Assembly: GCA_008508345.1 (NCBI GenBank)
Contig: QNGE01003325.1
Location: 4,214-68,213 of the forward strand
Source: Paragonimus westermani
Lineage: Eukaryota > Platyhelminthes > Trematoda > Plagiorchiida > Troglotrematidae
DNA: 64,000 bases
Direction: 5' to 3'
In this document: one piece after another, positions 37,601-43,770 of the stretch
Numbering within the stretch: the stretch's first letter is position 1
How the letters are laid out: every line of letters starts with the position of its first letter
Translations under genes and position numbers: made by a program
The notes under the pieces: model-generated
The model's input: the letters and a program-made list of their open reading frames with translations, nothing else
Told to the model about the DNA's origin: nothing
Databases searched by the model: none

Positions 37601-40600
37601 CGTGGGCGGTATCTTCGGTTATTGGGGAGCACTTATTTAATTACCGTATACACGTATCACATTGTGGGAAAAAAATTCGACAAACCTATAACCTTCGTTT
37701 CAGTGCTTCGTGCTAGACTTATCTTTAGACCTGGCAATTAATATATTGATATATGCATTTGTATCTGATAAGCCTTTTAATTGAAAACGTTACCGCATTT
37801 GGAAGCAATGTGGATTACGGTGGTTTGTAAGTCACGATTCACCAGGTGTATTTGTCATATATGTGTTACACACTTTTCTTGTGGTCTCTATTGCTGTCGA
37901 TCATATACGTTATCACACGCTATTTTTTTGTGAAAGTCCGCCATAAGGTTAACCGATCGTTCCTTGTTTTAAGTACACAACATACCTGTCAATTTTTAAA
38001 CTTTTTCTCAGGCGATAGATCTGAGCAATTGGCATATCAAGTTCAAAACGAAGAATCACGAAGTTTCCCAAACACTTGCACCCAACTCACCATTGGATCC
38101 ACTATCGAAACTTAGAGTACGTTTACAGGTCATCTCTTCATGCTTCTACCGCATTTAAACAATTCCCTTGTTCGTTTAGGGTAAACCTCTAAATTCGTAG
38201 CTGTTCCGGACAAACAGAAGAACATGGTCATTTTTCTACCCTTACTGATTATCTTTTCAATCAGCGAGCTCACGACTGCTTGGTAATCACAACATTGCTT
38301 CGCAGTTTTGACCTTTCATTTCTTACCTTTTCCAATGCTGTTATCTATTTCTGAAAAATCAGGTCAACAGCTTTGTGTTGAAGCATTAAGTTTGAATTTA
38401 AGTTTTGTTTATTTCTGTTCTACTTCATCCTGGTGACTGAGTTTAAACCTTTTAATATCTTTCGACTAATCACATGCTGTGCGCCTGTGTGTTCCAGATT
38501 TATGTGCTTTGTTCGAGCATCGATCGCGATTCTTCGATCGTACCTGGAGACAAATCCTGCGTTTACATTCTAACCGATGCGCCTGTCGAAGAACACTATA
38601 ATTCCACGTTCACTTTGTACGACTCGGATGAGAATGTGAGTTAAATTTGCGTGCGATTTTTGTGGCGAATGAGTCGATAGAGACATATTCATCCGTACAT
38701 GTGCATTCAGTGAACTGAAAGTATTCTTATACGTACAACTATCTAACCGATATTCGACAATAAGGAAGACAACGTTATTGCTACGATCCGCGAAACTAGC
38801 CATCGAAACGAGCAATGATTCCATACCACCTGTATGGCCCTTCAACATATATATGCAAACTAAGGGAACAACAGAACGTGATTTATGCGAACACCTACCT
38901 TCAGAAATAACTTAGCCAGACCGACCTGTGACGTAAGAAGACATGGTAAGGAGTGGTTTTGAAGAGAGCTATGTATGAGGGCGTATTCCGGATGCACAAC
39001 GGTGCCGGAATACGTCTGTATTTTGATGGTTGTTCACCAATCGGAGATCCGGAACGTGAACTGTCCAGTCAAGGGTAAGGAGACAAGAATTTGGCGTTAG
39101 AAATAGTGGCAAAGCCTGGGACTCGAATTCCGGAACGAAATTCTAACAGTAAACGAAATTCTTAGCCGTTATCGTAGTAATACAAACTATTTTGGGACAA
39201 AACTGGATGTTCCCCAATAGTTGCTTTGTATGGAACTTCAAAATAAATAGATACTCATAGTCTGAACTTTTGAAGATCGTCCGTAGTGACTTTAACTGTC
39301 ATAGACTTCGTAACAAAACTGTGCCGTCGATTTGGTGTCACCTACAGCTTGTGAATATGCAGCCTTCTTGCACTGCGAGGTATCACGAGTCGGGGTTAGC
39401 AGTAATGATATCTACAGAATGGAAAATAAACGTTAAACTTGGTCGCTGTTGCACCGCATTTCCCCATTGTTCTGTATAATTCACCAATCCTGGCAGTGTT
39501 TAACGCTAATCATCATGACAATATTGTGATAAGAAGTACCGCTTTCGCTCATTCGGTCCACGTTTGATTTGTCATCGAGATTAAGAAACCTTTTTTCACC
39601 GCGCGCTGTTGCGGGCTGTGGTTGAGTATAGTTTATCGTTGAATATCGTTGTTTACACCTCCCAGTGGCTGCTGGTTTGCAGCAGACCTGAAAAGAAGGG
39701 CTCCCTCCCTCAAACTCACCTTAAACCTAATGAAACCAGTATACTTTTTGCTTGGATCTGAGAACAAAATTGTACTCCAACACGCTCATATCTCAGTTCC
39801 GTTGGATATACCTTAGACCTGGTTCATTTTTAGGTTACCGGTACGATCTACGGAAATCGTTCACGACTGTTCTTGCTTACGCCGGTAATTTGCCTTATAG
39901 TTGGTACGCAACCTTGGTTTTGTTCAGAATGGACTGCTATACTGTTTTTTCATAGGGGGACAGGGGTGGTTTCAACGTTCCCAAAGTATTTCCTGTATGA
40001 CTGCCGGAGGCTTGTTTTTTGCTTCAAATCACATATTTAATGTTTCGTATAGGTGTCTGTTCACATGAGTATTTCTTTCCTTGTGAAATGCTGTATACAA
40101 GAAATTTTTTTTAAAGCTATTGGTATACACTTGCCAGCGGTGGCCGACATCTAATGATGAAATGAAGTCCCGTGTGTAAATGCCCGTGTAAAGGGTGGCT
40201 TTGTTATATGTGGTGTTTGTGAAAAAGTGACACATGTAGGCTTGATCAACTGGAAAAGTAGTGTTCTCGCTGGCCAGTCACTGCTGTCTGATCATGAAAT
40301 ACCGCTGTTCAGGTGATACAGCGTCCTGTGATACGACTTGCTCAGTCTGACCCATCCCATAAAATTATTCCACTATAGCTACGACCGTTCACATCGACAC
40401 TCATTTTATCTGCCTCCAGGCACTCGCGGTCAGTCAGTGGGAGTCAATCGATAAGAGCAAAGGTGCAGACTCGAGTCTCCAGTTGACGAACATTGATTTT
40501 GGAAGTGTTCATTTTCGGCACGAGGTTCGGTCGGACCTCCAAGGTTATTCGGATGCGGGTGCATTGGTAGACACAGCAATCGTGGATAGATACCGAAACT

Positions 40601-41196
40601 TTGTTGTAAGTTTATGACCATCCCAGTGCCTTTCCTGTATGCCTACCTTTTTCATACGTTTTGTTCAACCCCTTAACCACATGTCCGTCAATGTTGTTGT
40701 ATGCCTCAGGCTGATTTCCAACCTGATTTCGGTCTTATCACTCAAGTCTATACCCTGTGTCACGTGACCTATTTTCTAGACCCTTGTTAGATACTGGTTT
40801 TGGTTGCGTTTTCAGTTATTCGTAGCCTTTCAGTTCAGTTGATACTGCCGGCTTCTGGTCTCGACTTTTGAAGAGAGGATATGCTCGATAGGCTTGTTAA
40901 ACTTGTCCACACCTTGTACAGGCGGACGCTAGGACGAATTGCCGTCTATGGGACTCAATGAAACGCGCTCTAGATTGGAGAGTTACTCGGTGGTATCCCT
41001 CCCTTTCACGGTGGACACCATCTTTCAAGCAATGTTTGGCGGTGGATATATGGGTGTTGACGTTCTCTCAGGTGACAGACTTCGTAATTTGGGTCATGTT
41101 GGTGAAGGTGCTCCAAACTATGCCTACACACAAATTGCGTCAACGAAGTTGACCACGTCAGTTCTTCACTGTGGAGCGCGTTTTTATTCCCGTTAA
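4399..41196 (+). CDS. Nuclear lamin gene with two lamin tail domains (gene span, 5' incomplete)
   Basis: Lamins are intermediate filament proteins that polymerise under the inner nuclear membrane and anchor chromatin. Exons assemble in frame into a head, coil 1A (EKEELQHLNDRLARYI), coil 1B (ETLLRTELENR), coil 2 ending in the rod-end signature (LDAELAMYRSLLDSEESR), a basic nuclear-localisation stretch (KKNVKKRP) and an immunoglobulin-fold lamin tail domain. A second tail domain with the same exon pattern follows. All confident internal junctions are phase 0 except the coil 2/tail junction (phase 2). The coil 1B spacing is the long lamin type, not the short vertebrate cytoplasmic type. Summed exons give about 875 residues, or 902 if the 17482-17562 exon is used; vertebrate lamins have about 590-660. 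The start codon is missing, and the C-terminus is uncertain and shows no CaaX box. Confidence 0.85.
4660..5561. other. Lamin intron
   Basis: GT-AG intron of 902 bp. No repeat or conserved ORF was seen. Confidence 0.7.
5562..5804 (+). CDS. Lamin exon: coil 1B, first part
   Basis: Acceptor TTTCTGTCAG ends at 5561; donor CAA|GTTAGT at 5804/5805; 81 codons, phase 0/0. It encodes a continuous heptad-rich helix beginning NKLNDLGRVYTDELDALRKN, which aligns with the start of coil 1B in vertebrate lamins (LYETELADARRAL), and ends VEKELSQSQ. There are no prolines. Combined with the next exon, the segment is about 11 residues shorter than the vertebrate lamin coil 1B (by recall), so a tiny exon may be missing from the following intron. 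Confidence 0.85.
6614..7201 (+). mobile_element. 5'-truncated LINE 3' end (RTE/CR1-like)
   Basis: The plus frame from about 6614 encodes LKWLGHVVMM..RLPHRALF and then VRLPGWGPRDSQSRWLE. This is the C-terminal block seen after the reverse transcriptase in this LINE group, and it matches the minus-strand copy at 14840-15613 (LRWLGHVLRM, HRLPGWGPRDHSNRWLE). The reading frame ends near 6919. A 3' UTR of about 280 bp follows, ending in an ATG triplet run at 7189-7201. That UTR is nearly identical to the LINE interrupted by the BEL element at 43104-43270/49510-49601. The 5' end is truncated; I did not find a clear target duplication. Confidence 0.7.
9942..10212 (+). mobile_element. Foldback retroposon copy 2
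   Basis: A 271-bp inverted-repeat insertion between near-identical 11-bp direct repeats, TCAACTTGCTA (9931-9941) and TCAACTTACTA (10213-10223). The left arm is short and ends at the same internal point as the short arm of copy 1. The right arm is long and ends GGTGCGGATATCT. The arms are diverged and the centre has a small insertion. The left-arm motif (minus strand) keeps GAAA and the GTA triplet but has TTGAGGA in place of CTGAGGA. The right-arm motif has CTGAGGT and ACA in place of GTA. Both are therefore probably inactive. Strand is the sense of the long arm. Confidence 0.75.
10540..10640 (+). mobile_element. Decayed single-arm relic of the foldback family
   Basis: The stretch from CACTCATTGAAAGACC to about TCAATTCATTTGTTAC follows the long-arm order: stem I-like CACTC, degenerate CTGANGA, GTGTTTGAAACGTTGAG, then a diverged version of the ACTTGCT..GTGTTATTC..CAATCTG block. 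Edges are approximate and no target duplication was recognised. Confidence 0.4.
13238..13387 (+). CDS. Lamin exon: coil 1B, second part
   Basis: Acceptor CTCACCACCAG ends at 13237; donor AAG|GTCTGT at 13387/13388; 50 codons, phase 0/0. It encodes HKILKQQLEQETLLRTELEN followed by RILTLTEQLAFKDKLLKK, which lines up without gaps with the diagnostic end of lamin coil 1B (ETLLKVDLENR..L.EDLEF). The alignment fixes both frame and orientation. Confidence 0.9.
13388..17011. other. Lamin intron with LINE insertion
   Basis: This 3.6-kb intron contains a minus-strand truncated LINE (14840-15613) and a perfect 10-bp-arm hairpin with a 4-nt loop at 16339-16362 (TGTCCGGTGT / ACACCGGACA). Nothing else was recognised. 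Confidence 0.6.
14840..15613 (-). mobile_element. 5'-truncated LINE copy with 13-bp target duplication
   Basis: Flanked by exact direct repeats ACACAATTAGTAA at 14827-14839 and 15614-15626. The minus-strand frame within it (about 15613 down to 14979) encodes ARIAKARVAFSKLRHLWRR, then NACVRSILLYGSETWPVR, then RWLGHVLRMP and LPGWGPRDHSNRWLE. This is the post-catalytic and C-terminal part of an RTE/CR1-like reverse transcriptase protein. The catalytic domain is missing because of 5' truncation. The 3' end is a triplet repeat (CAT units on the plus strand, about 14840-14860). The open frame that continues upstream to 15944 is host flank, not LINE. Confidence 0.85.
17012..17176 (+). CDS. Lamin exon: start of coil 2
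   Basis: Acceptor TTATTCCACAG ends at 17011; donor GAG|GTTAGT at 17176/17177; 55 codons, phase 0/0. It encodes ERDTFATETLHVHLKAVSQE and then AEKYRVKLKNKLDELRREMS, a charged heptad helix. It matches vertebrate lamin linker L12 and coil 2A in length, residue for residue (about 55), by recall. Confidence 0.8.
17177..17481. other. Lamin intron
   Basis: GT-AG intron of 305 bp; nothing else seen. Confidence 0.6.
17482..17562 (+). CDS. Possible 27-residue lamin cassette exon in coil 2
   Basis: Good acceptor (TTTTGTCTGGCAG, ends 17481) and near-consensus donor AAG|GTAAGC at 17562/17563. It is 81 nt, open, phase 0/0, encoding LLSSVVTKYGDQLSRLRD followed by MGANCSSRK. The exons before and after already align to vertebrate lamins without a gap, so this peptide would be an insertion. 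It could be an alternative exon, a lineage-specific addition or a false call. 27 is not a multiple of 7, so including it would shift the coiled-coil register. Confidence 0.5.
18399..18677 (-). mobile_element. LINE reverse transcriptase fragment (RTE-like)
   Basis: The minus frame encodes FGLNVNKRS, then PEIHIGGISVDSCTEFCSLG, then FSMDRKLQTYVTKASIASGR. This follows the usual order after the catalytic box in RTE-type elements (linking strand, the FxYLGS-like strand, then the A.AAF.RL helix). The FCSLGS variant and loss of flanking frames suggest a decayed copy. Confidence 0.55.
19568..19660. repeat. Low-complexity AT and poly-G tracts
   Basis: An AT dinucleotide stretch (about 19571-19588) is followed, after about 50 bp, by a run of around 10 G and a G/A-rich tail (about 19641-19660). 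Such tracts are prone to length error in assembly. Confidence 0.8.
21260..21345 (-). repeat. tRNA-like pol III promoter (possible SINE or tRNA relic)
   Basis: On the minus strand a B-box match GGGTTCGAATC (plus 21269-21279) lies downstream of an A-box-like TAGCTTAGCTC (plus 21330-21340). The boxes are about 70 nt apart, longer than in a plain tRNA, and I could not fold a full cloverleaf. It may be a tRNA-derived SINE head, a tRNA pseudogene or chance. Confidence 0.3.
22262..22510 (+). mobile_element. Foldback retroposon copy 3 (diverged)
   Basis: A left short arm (AACACAACGTTACGAGCA .. GGGTGGTCTTCCTCA) and a right long arm (GAAGAGGGTTACCCGAGATG .. CATGCTGAACGCGACG .. AATTTGGTGCG) are arranged head to head, as in copies 1 and 2. 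The arms are heavily mutated and the hammerhead cores are broken. Edges are approximate; no target duplication was recognised. Confidence 0.6.
25009..25361 (+). CDS. Lamin exon: coil 2B to rod end
   Basis: Acceptor CCTTTTCAAACAG ends at 25008; donor CTCG|GTTTGT at 25361/25362; 353 nt, enters phase 0 and leaves after two bases of a codon. It encodes 118 residues of helix from TKLKAEKDRTRG to the conserved rod terminus IKVQLDAELAMYRSLLDSEE. This matches vertebrate lamin coil 2B length exactly by recall. The rod end (K..LD.E...Y..LL..EE) is the intermediate filament signature needed for head-to-tail assembly. Confidence 0.92.
25362..27374. other. Lamin intron
   Basis: GT-AG intron of 2.0 kb; no repeat or conserved ORF recognised. 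Confidence 0.6.
27375..27660 (+). CDS. Lamin exon: nuclear localisation signal and start of tail domain 1
   Basis: Acceptor CCTTTCAG ends at 27374. The first base completes the Arg codon left by the previous exon. Donor GAG|GTAGGT at 27660/27661. It encodes CRLSPSERRLTG (matching the conserved LSPSP phosphosite region after the lamin rod), a basic cluster KKNVKKRP acting as the likely nuclear localisation signal, then IRITCSSNGSIHFTSVDPSD and LVRIFNASDE, the first strands of the immunoglobulin-like lamin tail domain (compare G.I.I.E.D..GKFI.L.N.S in vertebrate lamins). LSPS is the likely mitotic Cdk1 site by homology. Confidence 0.9.
27661..30998. other. Lamin intron
   Basis: GT-AG intron of 3.3 kb; short ATT/GTT-rich stretch near 29573-29590; nothing else recognised. 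Confidence 0.55.
30999..31118 (+). CDS. Lamin exon: tail domain 1, middle strands
   Basis: Acceptor CCGCGCAG ends at 30998; donor CAG|GTAAGC at 31118/31119; 40 codons, phase 0/0. TVNLGNWRLQF corresponds to the conserved lamin tail strand with the buried Trp (GGW.L.R). VLHVFPESQQLKPHSELQ corresponds to the Y.F.....L..G..V turn. Short, in register with both neighbours. Confidence 0.88.
31119..32400. other. Lamin intron
   Basis: GT-AG intron of 1.28 kb; nothing else recognised. A minus-strand open frame over 31834-32406 matches nothing known and runs across the exon boundary at 32400/32401. Confidence 0.55.
32401..32556 (+). CDS. Lamin exon: end of tail domain 1
   Basis: Acceptor TTGAATTTCAG ends at 32400; the better donor is GTG|GTGAGT at 32556/32557, with an alternative 3 nt earlier that keeps the frame. 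Encodes IHLCSSLGG, a basic insert QKRRRLPSP, then VLYVITDAQIWQPYDSAIKL and NDSENV, the last strands of the domain (position of VTIWA..AG..W.....V...L.N in vertebrate lamins). The KRRR may add to nuclear targeting. Confidence 0.82.
32557..35672. other. Lamin intron between the two tail domains
   Basis: GT-AG intron of 3.1 kb; no repeat or conserved ORF recognised. Confidence 0.55.
35673..35861 (+). CDS. Lamin exon: linker and start of tail domain 2
   Basis: Acceptor TTGTTTAG ends at 35672; donor GAG|GTGAGC at 35861/35862; 63 codons, phase 0/0. After a Ser/Gly linker with LRRSNHG it encodes SSFRVTCTADGNMHFETVEL and MLYLCNASNE. This closely follows the first-domain exon at 27375-27660 (IRITCSSNGSIHFTSVD, IFNASDE), including the exon end right after NAS(D/N)E. 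It is a diverged duplicate of that exon. Confidence 0.85.
35862..38011. other. Lamin intron with a monomeric foldback-family copy
   Basis: GT-AG intron of 2.15 kb containing the 68-bp insertion at 37496-37563. Otherwise nothing recognised. Confidence 0.55.
37496..37563 (-). mobile_element. Single-arm 68-bp copy of the foldback family
   Basis: Flanked by exact 13-bp repeats GGACGCATGTTAT at 37483-37495 and 37564-37576. The insert, read on the minus strand, starts in hammerhead stem II (CGAGGTGGTTGAAACATAG), continues through the ACTTGCTCGAAACGTTG block and stops at the point where the short arms of copies 1 and 2 also stop (CAATCTGTTTATCA). It lacks the opposite arm and the long-arm extension. 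ATAACATG of the target resembles the next bases of the family sequence, so microhomology may have primed insertion. Confidence 0.75.
38012..38128 (+). CDS. Lamin exon: tail domain 2, middle strands
   Basis: Acceptor CTTTTTCTCAG ends at 38011; donor CAG|GTCATC at 38128/38129 (weak +3/+4); 39 codons, phase 0/0. AIDLSNWHIKF parallels TVNLGNWRLQF of the first domain, with the conserved Trp, and the exon ends LQ like its counterpart at 30999-31118 (40 codons). Confidence 0.8.
38129..38497. other. Lamin intron
   Basis: GT-AG intron of 369 bp; nothing else seen. Confidence 0.6.
38498..38635 (+). CDS. Lamin exon: end of tail domain 2
   Basis: Acceptor GTGTGTTCCAG ends at 38497; donor AAT|GTGAGT at 38635/38636; 46 codons, phase 0/0. 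IYVLCSSIDR, CVYILTDAP and FTLYDSDEN parallel IHLCSSLGG, VLYVITDAQ and IKLNDSEN of the first-domain exon at 32401-32556. The basic KRRR insert of the first domain is absent. Confidence 0.82.
38636..40419. other. Probable lamin intron
   Basis: 1.8 kb between the second tail domain and the next candidate exon. No repeat or conserved ORF recognised. Confidence 0.5.
40420..40605 (+). CDS. Probable lamin C-terminal exon
   Basis: Acceptor TCTGCCTCCAG ends at 40419; donor GTT|GTAAGT at 40605/40606; 62 codons fully open, phase 0/0, following the phase-0 donor at 38635. Encodes ALAVSQWESIDKSKGADSS, then LQLTNIDFGSVHFRHEV and SDAGALVDTAIVDRYRNFV. I recognise no domain. The support is the clean splice sites and continuous frame, not homology. 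Confidence 0.55.
40606..40932. other. Probable lamin intron
   Basis: 327 bp. Two possible acceptors lie at its end: TTGTACAG (ends 40921) and ACGCTAG (ends 40932). Confidence 0.4.
40933..41196 (+). CDS. Possible lamin terminal exon
   Basis: Using the acceptor ACGCTAG at 40932 gives an 87-residue open frame, DELPSMGLNETRSRLESYSV .. MFGGGYMGVDVLSG .. ending GARFYSR and a TAA stop. Using the acceptor at 40921 in phase 0 gives a different frame ending at 41155. The first looks more protein-like. Neither shows a recognisable domain or a CaaX farnesylation box, which most animal lamins carry. Treat this exon, and the true C-terminus, as unresolved. Confidence 0.35.
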   Translation, partial: DELPSMGLNETRSRLESYSVVSLPFTVDTIFQAMFGGGYMGVDVLSGDRLRNLGHVGEGAPNYAYTQIASTKLTTSVLHCGARFYSR

Positions 41197-43090
41197 CAAG
41201 TCATGTTTGGTAGAGTGCGTGTGCCTATTCTTATTGGTCGCTTGTCCCAACTAGCCGATCAATTTCCCCATCTTTCTAGTGGTGCGGGTACTGATGGAGG
41301 TGTATGCTATATTCGCAAGACCAGTTGAGTGTTTACAACCTGCGCCACGTGCGTTGAAATGAACAAACGCACTTTCTATTCTTTCTGTTTATCGTTGCTA
41401 AAAGTGGCCTAAGCAAGAAGAAGGCGTTCATTAAATATCTGCTTTTAGCATTCGGTTACACGGTTGTTCGTGCATGCCGAAATCAGCATGTGTACGACGA
41501 AACTCTGGTAACTAATCTCTGCGTGTAGCAGTCTGAACATCTTCGTGCCTAACGCAATCTCTCCGCATTAACTTCGTTGGATCACACACATGCCTCGTGT
41601 GTCGCCTCATTTTTCTGTTTGTACGGCACTATTCACGGAACCTCAGTGTCTTCGAAAGAAGGCAACGCGTTGATGAATCCGTGGATTAACATCAAGGGAT
41701 TAACTACCTGACGCTGGGGTTTGCCGCCGTCGATTCAACACGTCCTCTCGGTTGGTCGTTTATGTTCATAGAATCTGCCAAATATAGCACAGACTCGTAA
41801 TCAGTATTTTCTGATAGGAGTATATAGATATACTCATGTGACTTGTTCTAACTCATTTTTTTCGTTTCATCATACTCGGTTAATATACACAACAGAATGC
41901 ATCGAGACTGGGTTTACAGTAGGTAGATTTTTCTGCGTGTCTAGAAGATTTCCTGGTCTTCAGAAGTGTACTACTCTAATTCGGCCATTTTGCTGGTTCA
42001 AGGCTGTTTCCGAGACAGTTCTGCTCATCCTGAGTTATGCGCACTCGTGTGCAGGTTGCGTTATTATTCGCTATTTGGGTTCCCTAAACGCATGCAGAAC
42101 AACACGTGGTGTGCAACTGCAATGAGTTTTTCTCGTAGGAATGATTGATTTTAGTTTACGACCTAAAAGTGTACATGTGATGAAATTGTATCATGTCCCT
42201 TCGTTTCAACACATCCTAAACTGGTTGGAAACAACTTACAAATCTATGGGAATTACAAACAATTGTCGTTCCATGTGCGTTTTCTCTGTTTCTCCCTATT
42301 CAGTTTAACTCATGACCATTGCTTTATGAGACGTCCTTTTTTTTAAAAAAAGCAATGTCGTTCTCCTGTTTGCGTATGTCGTCGCTGGGTTTTGAGTTTA
42401 GGTCGTGGCGTGATGTTACTCAGCCTGTACGCGAATTAATGTAGAACATGTCAACAACCGCTTTATGGTGTCAAAAGATGGAACTGCATGCTTGAAAATT
42501 AGTGTTCGTTGGTCACTATGCACGAATTGAAGTGCCTCCGTTTGTTTCAATTGACATTTCATCAACTCCGCATCATAACCATGTTCAATATCATCTGTGT
42601 GACGGCCAACCGGTTAGTTCCTCGATCTTCCGAAATGGTTGCTTTCGAGACATAGTCATAAATTTCACGTACCGAAGTGATTTCCCATCTCTAGCGCCCT
42701 GATGATTCTGGAGGATTATGTATCAGTCAAATATTGGCATTTTCTTCCAATCGTTTGTTGAGTAAACTTGAGGCGTGCTAGGAGAGTTGAAGTCGTTTTT
42801 TACTCGTCATTGACAGGGCTTTCGTATATTTCATTTGCATGTTTCCACCTCTGATAGGGGCACTGTAGATTGACAAGCATTGGAATTAGTGCACACAATG
42901 ACGGCAGTTCACCTCTGGCAGATATTGTGCATTACATGTTCACTGAAACATTGGGAGCTGATAATAGCTCTGTATACGTGCACATTAGGGAGATTGTGGT
43001 TTCATTTCGCCCACCTTCTGTTCATTCCACCTGAGTGGTACAGATCGTAGGGAGCTGTATATTTCACCCATGGGCACTAGTCAATCATAT
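41197..43090. other. Intergenic, nothing recognised
   Basis: 1.9 kb between the lamin gene end and the nested transposon. No conserved ORF. A T8A7 run lies at about 42339-42353. Confidence 0.5.
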
Positions 43091-43270
43091 AACGGTCACT
43101 TGCCGTAAGGAATCTGTCTCGCCGATGACGCCTTACTCTCACTTGCAGCTCGGTTGTTTGTTTGCAAGGTGTAGGCACCTTGATGTTGAATGTTTGAATA
43201 TGGACTTAGTCATTTTCAGTAGTTAGGTCCCTTCCGTCCCCTTTTCCCCCTTCTCTCTTCCTATATAGGG

Positions 43271-43661
43271 TGTAGCGATTCACGTCTGATCGTTGAGTTA
43301 CGCGTAGCCCGAAAAACGGATCCCCAAATGAGAACAAGATTGGATCCAACAATTTCTATGGTACTATTAACGAAATGCATCAATAATTACAAAAGGCAAA
43401 CCTCAATCGTTCGCGACGATAGTCTCGTCCAGCAAAATCAACAGCTTCTCATCAGGATCAACAAGGTCCAAGGTGAACCGACACGCCAGCGGACCAGGAC
43501 AAGAATGGCCACTCGCGCGGCGGACATTTAGTGACACATTAGTCGAATAAAACAAAATGGGGTGGGTGAGGTAGTGGGAACAAGTGTCAGGTTAGTGGGG
43601 AAAATGGGGAAAGCAAGCGATGGGGACGAATTTTCGTAGTTCATGGACCAACAAATTTACA
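43271..43661 (-). repeat. BEL element 3' LTR
   Basis: Starts TGTAGCGATT and ends AAATTTACA on the plus strand. Pairs base for base in length with 49119-49509. Contains an AATAAAAC motif on the plus strand (about 43544), which is opposite to the element's sense. Confidence 0.93.
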
Positions 43662-43770
43662 GCGCCCGCCAAAATTCGTCTGCATCTGACAGACCGCTGG
43701 TAGTGCTGTACAGTTCTGGCTCCCTAACTAACCACACGACATACGTTGGAGACCTCGCGAACCGTGGTGT

